A stretch of 64,000 nt of DNA from assembly GCF_003846445.2 (NCBI RefSeq), contig NZ_CP030139.2:1240001-1304000 (forward strand), given 5' to 3'. How positions within the stretch are numbered: the first letter of the stretch is position 1; the number at the start of each line of letters is the position of its first letter. The DNA is from Synechococcus elongatus PCC 11801. GTDB taxonomy: Bacteria > Cyanobacteriota > Cyanobacteriia > Synechococcales > Synechococcaceae. This document shows, in pieces, positions 35,341 to 44,274 of this stretch. The notes under the pieces were generated by a model that saw nothing but the letters and a program-made list of their open reading frames with translations, was not told where the DNA came from and ran no database searches. The position numbers and the translations under genes were made by a program.

Positions 35341-36393
35341 GTGAACAAACGCTGGCCAGCTCGGAGCGCTGCTGTGGCGATCGCCTGTCTACCGGCTCTG
35401 ATCAGCTTCGAAGCGCTACAGGCTCAGCCCGCGATCGCTCAGACAGCCAGTAATCGGCTCAAAAGCCTCGAGGTGACTGCCGAGGGTCAACTATTGCTCC
35501 GCACTGACCAACCGGTTCAGTTCGACTGGCGACCGGACATTGGTGGCAATTATCAGCTGATTCTGTTCAATACTCAGCTGCCCCTCAACTTCCGCACCCT
35601 TCCCCCTCCATTGACGCTGTTGCGCTTGGATGTCAATCGCCAAGGCAATGATGTGGTGATCAATCTGCGGACGCGATCGGGGAGTCGCCTCGAGACGCCA
35701 GTGATTACACCAGAAGGACTCTTGAGCCTGACGCTCCCCAAGCTAGCCAGCGTCCCGACACTCTCCACAGCGCCCCCATCATTCCTTTCAATTACGCCTA
35801 GTTTCGGCGCTGCTTCTCAGCCCGCTCAGACGGGACTGCCGCCCCTGAGTCGACCAGCAGTGATCGTGATCGATCCGGGTCATGGCGGCCGAGATCCAGG
35901 CGCGATCGGCATCGGTGGTATTCGCGAGACCGATATCGTGCTCGATATCTCCACCCAAGTCACCCGCCTGCTGCAAGCCCAGGGGGCACAGGTCGTGATG
36001 ACGCGCCAAGACGATCGCGAGGTTGATTTAGCCCCGCGAGTGGCGATCGCTCAACGGGCGCGAGCCACAGTGTTCGTCAGCATTCATGCCAACGCTCTCA
36101 GCATGAGTCGGCCCGATGTTAACGGACTGGAAACCTACTTCTTCACAGCTGCAAGTCGACCGCTGGCACAGGCTATCCAAGACCGGATGATGCAATCTTT
36201 CCCCGACATGCGCAATCGCGGGGTCAAGCAGGCGCGCTTCTACGTGATTCGCCAAACCAGCATGCCCTCCAGCTTGGTAGAAGTTGGCTTTGTGACCGGC
36301 GCTCAAGATGCGGCCCGCCTTGCGGATCCCACCTTCCGATCGCAGATGGCACAGGCGATCGCCGCCGGGATTCTCGACTTCCTCAACCGCTAG
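35341..36393 (+). CDS. N-acetylmuramoyl-L-alanine amidase with AMIN domain
   Basis: 350 residues from GTG 35341 with GAGAGAG upstream. A signal peptide (AVAIACLPALISFEALQA, cut near AIAQ) leads to an AMIN domain (about 38-135) that binds the wall, a Pro/Ser linker, and an Amidase_3 domain from about 172. Zinc ligands are H181 (IDPGHGG), E196 (IRET) and H249 (SIHAN); the catalytic E314 is in SLVEVGF. It cleaves the stem peptide from muramic acid and acts in cell separation or nanopore formation in cyanobacteria. Confidence 0.92.
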   Translation: MNKRWPARSAAVAIACLPALISFEALQAQPAIAQTASNRLKSLEVTAEGQLLLRTDQPVQFDWRPDIGGNYQLILFNTQLPLNFRTLPPPLTLLRLDVNRQGNDVVINLRTRSGSRLETPVITPEGLLSLTLPKLASVPTLSTAPPSFLSITPSFGAASQPAQTGLPPLSRPAVIVIDPGHGGRDPGAIGIGGIRETDIVLDISTQVTRLLQAQGAQVVMTRQDDREVDLAPRVAIAQRARATVFVSIHANALSMSRPDVNGLETYFFTAASRPLAQAIQDRMMQSFPDMRNRGVKQARFYVIRQTSMPSSLVEVGFVTGAQDAARLADPTFRSQMAQAIAAGILDFLNR

Positions 36394-36543
36394 GCAGTGG
36401 CTCCTCTCAATCTGTCAGCCGCGATCAGGCGCTAAGTCTGGGAGGCAGATCGGAGAATAAAGACAGGCTCCCAGTCCTGAATCAGCCCTGCCTACCCAGA
36501 GCTGGAAGTCATCTGTTCCCCACTCATCTGCCCTGTACTAACC

Positions 36544-37095
36544 ATGATCTCGCCGCTACTCTGGGCTTCGCTGGTGCCCTGGGATCTGATGTTTTCAACC
36601 CAGGGAATCATGATTGGGCTATTGGCAGCCTATGCCGGTGCTCTGTGGCTATTCCTGAGCAGCACGCCGAAGGTGCATACGGTGCTGGTGTCAGATCTTG
36701 CTCAAGCGCAGATTTTCTACGAGCGGGTGCTGGGCTTGGCGGCGGCGGATGTGCCGCTGAACTACTACTACAACACTGAACAGGGGCTCGCTGGTCTGGG
36801 CTATGACGGGGCCCTGGGGATTGCGCCACCCTCACGCCTGGGTCGCGATCGCCTTCAAGATGGGCTCTGGTATCGGCTCAAGCGCAAAACCCAACTGCAT
36901 GTGGTTGCGGGTGCCAATCCGGGCGATCGCCAGCGGTTGCGGCAGGTCTCTTTCGATCGCGATGGCCTGCAGCAAATCCTCAGTCGCATTCAAGCGCAAG
37001 GCTTACCTTTCAAGCTCAAACGACAACTACCCCTCCTGTTTCTGGTCAAAGACTGGGAAGGGCAGGTGATCGAGTTTGAAGAGCTGGAGGTTTAG
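36544..37095 (+). CDS. Glyoxalase/VOC-family protein with N-terminal membrane segment
   Basis: 183 residues. A hydrophobic segment near residues 20-38 (IMIGLLAAYAGALWLFL) precedes a single VOC module (VHTVLVSDLAQAQIFYERVL ... LFLVKDWEGQVIEFEELEV). The metal ligands are not certain: H45 and a terminal glutamate fit. Such proteins include glyoxalase I-like and dioxygenase-like enzymes; the substrate cannot be read from sequence. It converges on glmM. Confidence 0.75.
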   Translation: MISPLLWASLVPWDLMFSTQGIMIGLLAAYAGALWLFLSSTPKVHTVLVSDLAQAQIFYERVLGLAAADVPLNYYYNTEQGLAGLGYDGALGIAPPSRLGRDRLQDGLWYRLKRKTQLHVVAGANPGDRQRLRQVSFDRDGLQQILSRIQAQGLPFKLKRQLPLLFLVKDWEGQVIEFEELEV

Positions 37096-37114
37096 TGGGT
37101 GATAGCCCTGCGGT

Positions 37115-38542
37115 CTACAGCAGCTGGGATTCCGCGACTTGAACTAGATGCGTGGTCCAGTGCTCAACCTGCTGGGCTTCTTCTGCTTCCACCATGATTC
37201 GCAGCAGCGGTTCAGTACCGGACGCCCGAACCAAGACACGACCGCGATCGCCCATATCCGCTTCGGCTGCTGCGATCGCCTGGGTCAAGGCAGTGCAATC
37301 TTGCCAATTGCAGCGGCGATCGCGATCTTCAACCCGCACATTGCGCAGAAGTTGCGGATAGGGACGGAAACTCTGATCAACGAGATCAGCGAGGGAGACA
37401 CCGCTCGCTTGCACGAGGGCTGCAATGTGAGCTGCCGTCAGGGTGCCATCCCCAGTCAGAGCATAGTGGCGGCAGAGGATGTGGCCGGACTGTTCGCCAC
37501 CCAGCATCGCGCCGCGTGCTTGCATTTCCGCTTGGACATATTGATCGCCGACAGCGGTGCGAACAAATTCGCCACCCACCGCTTGCCAAGCTCGCTCAAA
37601 GCCCAGATTGGCCATCACGGTCGTCACGATCGCCTGACCCGGAAGCTGTTGCTGCCGCTGTAGTTCCCGCCCCCAGAGGAAGAGGATGTGGTCTCCATCA
37701 ACACTACGACCACGCTGATCAACGGCCAAAACGCGATCGGCGTCCCCATCAAAGGCAAAGCCCATGTCTGCACCCTGTTCGAGCACAGTGGCTTGGAGCC
37801 GTGCCAGATGGGTGGAGCCGCAGTTGACATTGATGCGATTGCCATCGGGCAGGTCATGTAGGGCTATGACCTCAGCCCCCAGCTCTCGGAAGAGCCGCGG
37901 GGCAAGCAGTGCAGCGGCCCCCCATGCTAAGTCGAGGACAATTTTGAGACCCTGTAGGTTGGTGCGGTGTCCCAAAGATTGGGCGATCGCAGCTTGGTAG
38001 TGATCGGCGAGTTGGGGTTGGTAGTAATGCTGCCCCCACGTCGTTGCAGGTAGGCTGGGCTGCTGACCCCGCAGTCCGGCTTCGATCGCCGCTTGGAGCT
38101 GGCGATCGAGCTTGCTGCCATCTGCGCCAAAGACTTTGATGCCGTTGTCACCCGGGGGATTGTGGCTGGCAGAAATCATCACGCCGCCGATGGCTTCGCT
38201 GTGATGCGTAAGGTAAGCCACCCCCGGCGTGGGACAAAGACCGAGATGCAAGACTTCGACCCCGGCAGCGGCCAGCCCCGAAGAGAGCGCCATCGCCAGC
38301 ATATTGCTGGAATTTCGGGAGTCTTGTCCAACGACAACTGGTCCTTGATCGCCCACTGCTTGCCGCAGCACTTGTCCCGTCCAAAAGCCAACTTGCTGGG
38401 CCAGCGGTGCGGTGAGATGCTCACCGACGCGACCGCGAATGCCATCAGTGCCAAACAAAGGTCCCTGGCTAGCGATCGCTGCAATCCAAGGAGCTGCTTC
38501 GACTGCTGTTTCCCAACGTGCCGCTGAGACCATTCCACACAC
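37115..38542 (-). CDS. glmM: Phosphoglucosamine mutase
   Basis: 475 residues. The phosphoserine is S125 in [18 protein letters not shown]. The metal loop FAFDGDADR and the sugar loop [10 protein letters not shown] are present, and the phosphate-binding end has [14 protein letters not shown]. It converts glucosamine-6-phosphate to glucosamine-1-phosphate for UDP-GlcNAc and the cell wall. The N-terminal 20-25 residues before [11 protein letters not shown] are longer than in many relatives; M4 is an alternative start. The 59-residue membrane protein gene lies upstream on the same strand. Confidence 0.93.
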   Translation of the reverse strand: MCGMVSAARWETAVEAAPWIAAIASQGPLFGTDGIRGRVGEHLTAPLAQQVGFWTGQVLRQAVGDQGPVVVGQDSRNSSNMLAMALSSGLAAAGVEVLHLGLCPTPGVAYLTHHSEAIGGVMISASHNPPGDNGIKVFGADGSKLDRQLQAAIEAGLRGQQPSLPATTWGQHYYQPQLADHYQAAIAQSLGHRTNLQGLKIVLDLAWGAAALLAPRLFRELGAEVIALHDLPDGNRINVNCGSTHLARLQATVLEQGADMGFAFDGDADRVLAVDQRGRSVDGDHILFLWGRELQRQQQLPGQAIVTTVMANLGFERAWQAVGGEFVRTAVGDQYVQAEMQARGAMLGGEQSGHILCRHYALTGDGTLTAAHIAALVQASGVSLADLVDQSFRPYPQLLRNVRVEDRDRRCNWQDCTALTQAIAAAEADMGDRGRVLVRASGTEPLLRIMVEAEEAQQVEHWTTHLVQVAESQLL

Positions 38543-38596
38543 CTTCGCAGTTGGACAAAAGACGAATAGACACTGAGGACGCGCTTTCAGCCTGGA

Positions 38597-38776
38597 TTAA
38601 CGCCAGCGTCGCGGGGCGTAGAGGGCTTGCAATCCAAGAACTGCAGAGACCAGTAAGAGTAGCCAGAGGATAGCGCTTGGCAAGAAACCTAGCCAGCCCA
38701 GACCTCGCACAATCCAGACCACAGCCGTCACGGCCAAGCTGATTCCAAACCAACGATAGCGACGACGGTTGAACAT
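38597..38776 (-). CDS. 59-residue conserved membrane protein
   Basis: A short gene from ATG 38776 to TAA 38597: starts MFNRRRYRWFGISLAV, has two hydrophobic helices (about 10-27 and 30-50, with GWLGFLPSAILWLLLLV) and ends APRRWR. A basic N-terminus, a central glycine/proline turn and two helices suggest a small inner-membrane or thylakoid protein. I have seen similar small proteins in other cyanobacteria but know no function. It precedes glmM by 54 bases. Confidence 0.7.
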   Translation of the reverse strand: MFNRRRYRWFGISLAVTAVVWIVRGLGWLGFLPSAILWLLLLVSAVLGLQALYAPRRWR

Positions 38777-38834
38777 AGACCGGGTAAATAGAACCCGCAG
38801 AAGATTCTAACGGTTGCAGTGTTACCCTAGGCCG

Positions 38835-40907
38835 ATGTCTGCTCCTTCTCCCTCTACAGAATCCCCAAATCGCACCCCAACCCGATCGCTCTGGCGACGG
38901 CGGCGCACTTGGTTTCTTCTCAGCAGTGGCAGTCTTGGAGCAGCAGCACTCGTCGTCCTGCTAGGCATTTGGTGGCGATCGCCCACCCCCGAGACAGCGA
39001 TCGCCCTGCGTCAGTCTGATTTTGCTGAGCTGCGCTGGCAATCGCGCTTCGCGATGGATGCTGCTACGCGTCAGCGGGCCCGTTTTCTCTATGCCCAAGC
39101 GATCGCCGCTGATCAACCACAAGCTGCCCTGCAAGCCATTCAAGGACTAGAGCGCTCCTATCCGCTCCTGGGGCCTTACATTCTCAAGCTACGGGCTCAA
39201 CTGCAGACGCAGCTCGGACAAGACCCACAGGAAACTTGGCGGCAACTGCTCAGCAGCTATCCTGAGAGCCCCGTTCAAGCGGAAGCAGTTCTGGCACTTG
39301 AACAATGGGATGCAGCCGCGGCCGCGATTCAGCGCTGGCCCCGCTATCCAGCCAGCAATGAGTTGGCTCGCCAGCTCGCTCAGCAGCGTCCGACCGAGGC
39401 CAAGCGCTGGCTATTGCACATTGCCCAGTTTGGTCGCTATCGCTTTGATATTGATGCCGTTTTAGCTGAACTCCAAGCACAGCCCAATCTCACGGCCAGC
39501 GATCGCCAACAGATTGCCGATGCCTATTGGCAGCGAGACGACTATGCGACAGCCGCGGATCTGTACGCGCGATCGCCCCAAACCGATGAAACCCTCTATC
39601 GGCAGGCACGTAGTCGAGACCTCAGCAATCAACCTGAGCTAGCGCGATCGCTCTATCAACAGCTACTGCAGCGATTTCCCCAGTCCTCTGAACGGGAGCG
39701 GGCATTCGTTCACCTCGTCCGACTAGATCCAGCCAATCGCGATCGCTACCTGCAACTACTAGAACAGCAGTTTGCGCGCACCTTACCGGAAGCGTTGGGC
39801 TTGGCTGCAGCGACGGAACCGCGCTATCAACAAATCCTGCTGCAGCGCTTCCCCAATTCCCCAGAAGCTGCCGCCCTCCGCTGGCGACAAGCCTGGCAAC
39901 AAGCAGAAGCGGGGAATCTGCCCCAAGCGATCGCTCTCGTCACCCAGACCCGCGATCGCAGCCCTGCCACAGAAGCTGCTGCCCAAGCGGGCTTTTGGCT
40001 GGGTCGTTGGCAATCTCAGCTTGGACAAACTGCCGCCGCGCAAGAGGCTTGGCAAACCGTGCTGCGGCAGCAGCCGGACTCCTACTATGCTTGGCGATCG
40101 GCGGCGGCACTTGGCTGGCCGGTCGGAGACTTTCTAACGCTGCAGGCGCAGCAACCTGCGTGGCCGCAAGCCCCATCACCCCAAGCGCTACCCGCAGGAT
40201 CAGAGGTTCTCAAGGAGCTGTACATTCTCGGGCAAACGGAAGATGCTTGGCGGCTCTGGCAACAAGAAGGCCCTAGTGCTGATGCCAGTCCCAGCGATCG
40301 CTACATCTCTGCCCTGCTCGAAGCCAGCATCGCCCGCTACGATCTCGCCGCCAGTCTGCTGAAAAGCCTGCCGGTGGAGAGTCCGCTGCGCCAGCGGCCC
40401 GATTTTGTCAGCACTCTCTATCCGGTTGTCTTTGCTGAGGAAATTACAGCAGCGACTCAGCGCGATCGCCTCAACCCACTTTTAGTCTTGGGACTGATTC
40501 GGCAAGAGTCGCGCTTTCTGCCTGGTGCCACCTCCGTGGTCGGAGCCCGAGGCTTGATGCAATTGATGCCGGAAACAGCAGCAGAAGTTGCTACCGAACT
40601 GGGACTGCAGCAATATGATCTCGGCGATCCACAGACCAATATTCAGCTGGGCAGTCGCTACCTTCGCAACGTGCTGAACTATTGGCGCAATGACAGCTTG
40701 CTAGCGATCGCAAGCTACAACGCCGGGCCGGGCAATGTCGAGAATTGGGTACAGCGCTTTGGCCGTGATGACCGCGATCGCTGGATTGAGCAAATTCCCT
40801 TCCCTGAAACGCGAGACTATGTGGAAAAAGTCTTGGGTAACTATTGGAATTATCTGCGCCAAAGCGATCGCACTTTGAATCAGCGTATTCAGGAGTTAGG
40901 CCAATAG
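38835..40907 (+). CDS. slt: Soluble lytic murein transglycosylase
   Basis: 690 residues from ATG 38835; the frame extends 7 codons further up. One N-terminal membrane anchor (about 30-50) is followed by a long helical TPR-like domain rich in Ala, Gln and Leu, and a C-terminal SLT domain. The catalytic glutamate is in LIRQESRFLP, followed by GARGLMQLMPETA, LGSRYLRNVLNYW and SYNAGPGNVENW. It cleaves peptidoglycan to 1,6-anhydro products. The domain order matches Slt70 with a membrane anchor added. Confidence 0.9.
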   Translation: MSAPSPSTESPNRTPTRSLWRRRRTWFLLSSGSLGAAALVVLLGIWWRSPTPETAIALRQSDFAELRWQSRFAMDAATRQRARFLYAQAIAADQPQAALQAIQGLERSYPLLGPYILKLRAQLQTQLGQDPQETWRQLLSSYPESPVQAEAVLALEQWDAAAAAIQRWPRYPASNELARQLAQQRPTEAKRWLLHIAQFGRYRFDIDAVLAELQAQPNLTASDRQQIADAYWQRDDYATAADLYARSPQTDETLYRQARSRDLSNQPELARSLYQQLLQRFPQSSERERAFVHLVRLDPANRDRYLQLLEQQFARTLPEALGLAAATEPRYQQILLQRFPNSPEAAALRWRQAWQQAEAGNLPQAIALVTQTRDRSPATEAAAQAGFWLGRWQSQLGQTAAAQEAWQTVLRQQPDSYYAWRSAAALGWPVGDFLTLQAQQPAWPQAPSPQALPAGSEVLKELYILGQTEDAWRLWQQEGPSADASPSDRYISALLEASIARYDLAASLLKSLPVESPLRQRPDFVSTLYPVVFAEEITAATQRDRLNPLLVLGLIRQESRFLPGATSVVGARGLMQLMPETAAEVATELGLQQYDLGDPQTNIQLGSRYLRNVLNYWRNDSLLAIASYNAGPGNVENWVQRFGRDDRDRWIEQIPFPETRDYVEKVLGNYWNYLRQSDRTLNQRIQELGQ

Positions 40908-40931
40908 TCTGCGATTAAACAACGATTACTT

Positions 40932-41501
40932 TTAAGTCAGCTCAAACATTGAGCTGAGCGGGTGGTCGAGAGCAGCCGTTTGACTGATAAAAAGCTGAAT
41001 CATTGGCGATCGTGCCAAAGTTATCGCATCGGTCTGATGCCAATGATGAGCTGTAATTCCGAGTCCACTACCAATCAGGGCTGCAATCAAGAGAGATAAC
41101 CACGATCGCACCGTAGAATAGGCGCGAATCTGCAAATCAAGACGAGCGATCGCAATGACAGTACCAAGGATTAATAACGTAGCTAGTGCATTAATGTGAG
41201 TCAAGATCAAAACTGAGAGAACACTCGCAAAGATTACGAAGATAAAGGAGAATAGACTGGAGTCAAACCAACTTAAAAAGCGTGAGTTAATTAAGCTGCG
41301 AGGCACTGTACAAAGACTGATAATGAATAGATTCACAATAAGAATAAACGGCCAAAAGAGAATTGGCAGATGCCGAAAAAAAGGCATGCTATCAATCATT
41401 TCAAAGAGGCTGTGCCAATACCAGCCAAACGTCATGTAGGTAAATAGCACTAACCACCACGACGGAAGGAGAATCGAAGGCCTGCGCGTTGTAGTTGCCA
41501 T
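40932..41501 (-). CDS. Multi-helix membrane protein of unknown function
   Basis: 189 residues from ATG 41501 (MATTTRRPSILLPSWWLV); the frame runs on to 41678, but that part lies inside the ferredoxin gene. Five hydrophobic segments (LPSWWLVLFTYMTFGWYW, LPILFWPFILIVNLFIISL, FSFIFVIFASVLSVLIL, ALATLLILGTVIAIARL and WLSLLIAALIGSGLGI) are visible. I recognise no family. It follows the NIL-ferredoxin gene by 7 bases and is probably cotranscribed with it. Confidence 0.6.
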   Translation of the reverse strand: MATTTRRPSILLPSWWLVLFTYMTFGWYWHSLFEMIDSMPFFRHLPILFWPFILIVNLFIISLCTVPRSLINSRFLSWFDSSLFSFIFVIFASVLSVLILTHINALATLLILGTVIAIARLDLQIRAYSTVRSWLSLLIAALIGSGLGITAHHWHQTDAITLARSPMIQLFISQTAALDHPLSSMFELT

Positions 41502-41508
41502 GGTTAGA

Positions 41509-41913
41509 TTACAAATTCGTTGCGATCGCTTGAACAGGACAAGCAGGAATACATTGTTCGCAAACGCTACAGCGCGGACGATCAAACTGCAGCTGGAAGG
41601 TTTTGGGATCGAGTCGGAGGGCTCCTGTTGGACAGACTCCCGTACAAAGACCACAGTCCACACAGCGATCGCGATCAATCACAATTTCAGCCGTCGTCAG
41701 CGAAACACTAATATCCTGTGATCCCATCCAGTCGATCGCGGCTTCAAGCGCATCAATATCTCCCGACAGTTCCACCACCAATTTGCCGCTTTGATTGGGG
41801 GTAATTTGAGCGCGAATAATGTTTGCAGCGACATTGAACTCTGTTGCCAACCGATAGGTAATTGGCATCTGGACAATTCGCCGTGGAAAAGTGAGGGTGA
41901 CGCGCTTCTTCAT
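41509..41913 (-). CDS. NIL-domain 4Fe-4S ferredoxin
   Basis: 134 residues. An N-terminal NIL domain (about 1-75), named from methionine-transporter ATPases and thought to sense substrates, is fused to a two-cluster ferredoxin domain: CVDCGLCTGVCP and CSVCEQCIPACP. Such NIL-ferredoxins in cyanobacteria and other bacteria are linked to sulphur metabolism or homocysteine formation. The electron partner is not shown here. Confidence 0.88.
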   Translation of the reverse strand: MKKRVTLTFPRRIVQMPITYRLATEFNVAANIIRAQITPNQSGKLVVELSGDIDALEAAIDWMGSQDISVSLTTAEIVIDRDRCVDCGLCTGVCPTGALRLDPKTFQLQFDRPRCSVCEQCIPACPVQAIATNL

Positions 41914-41985
41914 AACTGTGGGGACTGTGCCCCAAGCGACTGGGCTTCGATAAACTGAGACTGTCCCGGCAATTCTAGAGTAAGT

Positions 41986-42561
41986 ATGACTGCGGATAAT
42001 TCTCTGCCTAGCCGTCTTCGCAATGTCTTGGTGCTTGCCGCAGCTCTTATTCTCACCATCCTAGTGCTGCTCGGTTCTCGTCAGCCTTCAGCAGCTGCAT
42101 CCCTAGCAACTCTTGCTCAGTCCTCGACACCCTACGAAGTAGCGATCGCTAACGATCGCCCAATGCTGCTGGAGTTTTATGCCGACTGGTGTACCAGCTG
42201 TCAGGCCATGGCGGGTCGCCTTGCTGCCTTGAAACAGGACTATGGCGATCGCCTCGACTTTGTCATGCTCAACATCGACAACGACAAATGGCTGCCAGAA
42301 GTCTTGGACTACAACGTTGATGGAATTCCCCAGTTTGTCTATCTTGACGGTCAAGGCCAACCCCAAGGCATCAGTATTGGCGAGCTGCCTCGCTCCATCT
42401 TGGCGGCGAACCTCGACGCACTGATCGAGTCCCAACCTTTGCCTTACACCAATGCTCGGGGCAACCTTTCTGAGTTTTCAGCAGGCCTACAGCCCAGTCG
42501 TTCGAGCCAAAGCGACCCACGCAGCCACAGCAGTCAAGTTCAAGATAGCGTCCTGGATTAG
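41986..42561 (+). CDS. txlA: Thioredoxin-like protein TxlA
   Basis: 191 residues, the same length as TxlA described from Synechococcus elongatus. One N-terminal membrane helix (VLVLAAALILTILVLLG, 14-30) anchors a thioredoxin fold with the active site C69-T-S-C72 in FYADWCTSCQAMAGRL. TxlA is the cyanobacterial HCF164-type lumen or periplasmic thiol reductant; mutants have altered photosystem and phycobilisome levels. The C-terminus after residue 150 is a Ser/Gln-rich tail. It is divergent from the ferredoxin gene. Confidence 0.9.
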   Translation: MTADNSLPSRLRNVLVLAAALILTILVLLGSRQPSAAASLATLAQSSTPYEVAIANDRPMLLEFYADWCTSCQAMAGRLAALKQDYGDRLDFVMLNIDNDKWLPEVLDYNVDGIPQFVYLDGQGQPQGISIGELPRSILAANLDALIESQPLPYTNARGNLSEFSAGLQPSRSSQSDPRSHSSQVQDSVLD

Positions 42562-42822
42562 CCGCAATGCGGCAGGGAATCTGCCTGCCATCAATCCAAT
42601 TGCATGAATAAAAGACCTAAACTGCATCTAGCGATCGCCGTAGATAGCTTGCTCCAGCGATCGCAAATTGCTGGCTTGAGTCGCTAATGCTTATTCACTT
42701 TTTAGATTGAATTGCCAGCGATCGCTCTCAGCGCAATCGCGATTATAGTGGCCGGATCTGCCCGGAAGCACAGCACTCATCGCTGGGTCGACAACGCCTC
42801 GCGGGCAAGCCACACCCATGTC

Positions 42823-43002
42823 TTAGCTACCTTGGCGAATCATGCCTTTGAAGATGTTCTCGTGCGCCATCTTCTGGCGAACGACCTCGATGAACAGATC
42901 TTCTAAGGCTTCCCGCGAGATATTGCGGACCTGTTGGCGATACTTTTGCAGATCAAACTGCTGTTCCACGCTTAAAGAAAAATCAGGGAGAGGGGGGAGC
43001 AT
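42823..43002 (-). CDS. nblA: Phycobilisome degradation protein NblA
   Basis: 59 residues from ATG 43002 (MLPPLPDFSLSVEQQFDLQ), the standard NblA length; the frame can be extended by seven residues. The helix-turn-helix hairpin includes QKYRQQVRNISREALEDLF and IEVVRQKMAHENIFKGMIR. NblA dimers bind phycobiliproteins and recruit ClpC during nitrogen or sulphur starvation. The 350-base upstream gap has several dyads. From memory the protein differs from that of PCC 7942 at a few residues, such as N and A in the RNISREAL stretch. Confidence 0.92.
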   Translation of the reverse strand: MLPPLPDFSLSVEQQFDLQKYRQQVRNISREALEDLFIEVVRQKMAHENIFKGMIRQGS

Positions 43003-43351
43003 AAACGCCTCCTGCACTAACAAGGGACGGACTGTCTGGGACAGCGACTATTTCAGAATCTTTCTGAATTGTTACACAAAGTAACCAAGTCTTGACTAAG
43101 CGTCAATACTGCTATCTCAGATCTTATCTGTGTAGTGATTATTTACAATTTCGCGATCGCCACTGCTACCAGCGCTACAGAATTGCTGGAGCTGCGACAT
43201 GGAGGTGGGTGATCCTGAGAAACGCTGCTGTCTTCCTGAGAGGCCGATCCCTTTTCAGGACGCTTGAGGAACAGCCACAGGCTGATGGAAGTCATTCGCT
43301 GCTGCCACTCAGAATGAAAGTGAGGCAGCAGCATTGGAGTGTGGGCCGACT
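43003..43351. promoter_or_regulatory. nblA control region with two short dyads
   Basis: The space between the divergent nblA and secreted-protein genes holds TTCAGAA-TCT-TTCTGAA (43052-43068) and GTTAC-ACAAA-GTAAC (43071-43085), perfect inverted repeats side by side. nblA in related strains is switched by NblR, NtcA and other regulators, so these are candidate sites; neither fits the strict GTA-N8-TAC NtcA rule. Confidence 0.5.
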
Positions 43352-43756
43352 ATGCGTTACATCTTCTGGTCTCTCCTGGCGATCGCGGCAATCCTGCCTT
43401 TCTCGGCAGCACAGGCAGGGTCAGCTCGTATCGATCAGTCCCCCAACTTGCAAATGTCGGGCGTCTCAGGCGGTAACCGCGCCAGCGATTGTGGCTACAT
43501 TAGCGATCGTCCCAACGAGCAAGTCACCATCAGCCCGCAGTATGTGGAGCAATCCGGCTATTTGCGGATCAGTGTGTCGGCGGCGGGCAACCCCACTCTG
43601 CTGATTGAAGGCCCCTCAGGCCGACTCTGTTCCATGGGGCAAGGGGGGCGTAGCCCTCAGCATGTCGGCGTTTGGCCAGCGGGGGTCTACAACATCTACG
43701 TGGGCGATCGCCAAGGTCAAAGCCATCCTTACCAGCTCATGCTGTCAGGGCGTTAG
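43352..43756 (+). CDS. Small exported protein
   Basis: 134 residues from ATG 43352 ([19 protein letters not shown]), with a signal peptide cut after AQA near residue 20. The mature protein has two cysteines (ASDCGYIS and GRLCSMG) and beta-rich segments (GYLRISVSAAGNPTLLIEGP, GVYNIYVGDRQGQSHPYQL). The end is reminiscent of small beta-sandwich domains that follow a protease (PPC-like), where the G-x-Y-x-I-Y-V-G motif is typical; the role is unknown. It converges on the zinc-ribbon membrane protein gene, overlapping by 4 bases. Confidence 0.65.
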   Translation: MRYIFWSLLAIAAILPFSAAQAGSARIDQSPNLQMSGVSGGNRASDCGYISDRPNEQVTISPQYVEQSGYLRISVSAAGNPTLLIEGPSGRLCSMGQGGRSPQHVGVWPAGVYNIYVGDRQGQSHPYQLMLSGR

Positions 43757-44220
43757 TCTTCGCTCAGATCTTGAACTTCGACGGCTTGCACGTCGAGGGT
43801 CCCCGGTGGTGTCAGTCGCACCAGTTGGCGATCCTTGACCTGGAGCACTTCGCCGCAGCCAGGACACTGCAGCTGAGACTGACCAAGACCGCTGACGGTT
43901 GTACCGCAAACGGGACAGGGTGCATTGACCAAGTTGCGGTTAATCCACCAGCGCAGGCCGAGGATTCCCAGAATTGGCAACAGAATCAGTAGCCCAACGA
44001 GACCAAATAAGGCATCCCGCAGCCAATTGGGCAAAAGGGATAACACCAGCACGATGACCGCGATTGTGGCCAGACTGCGCCACGGTGATGGGCTGGGACC
44101 ATAGCCAAAGTTCACAGGGACCTCCTCGAGCGGTCGTTGTTTCCAGCTTGCCACTTGCTTGTTCCCCCGTACGCCGCGATCACCGATCGCAAGCTGGCGG
44201 AGTACCCTGCTTGACGCCAT
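43753..44220 (-). CDS. Zinc-ribbon membrane protein
   Basis: 155 residues from ATG 44220; the longer frame would run into the divergent deacetylase gene. Two membrane helices (LATIAVIVLVLSLLPNWL and ALFGLVGLLILLPILGIL) precede a C-terminal zinc ribbon: CPVCGTTVSG and CPGCGEVLQV. The family is seen in cyanobacteria and in plant chloroplast-like proteins; the function is unknown. Confidence 0.7.
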   Translation of the reverse strand: MASSRVLRQLAIGDRGVRGNKQVASWKQRPLEEVPVNFGYGPSPSPWRSLATIAVIVLVLSLLPNWLRDALFGLVGLLILLPILGILGLRWWINRNLVNAPCPVCGTTVSGLGQSQLQCPGCGEVLQVKDRQLVRLTPPGTLDVQAVEVQDLSED

Positions 44221-44274
44221 CGTTATGCCGGCGAGTAACTCGCTAGACTCGCGGAAGAACAACAGCGGTTGGCT

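Noticed and set aside
43130-43160. NtcA site GTA-N8-TAC upstream of nblA
   Set aside because: The closest match has a nine-base spacer, so I do not call it.
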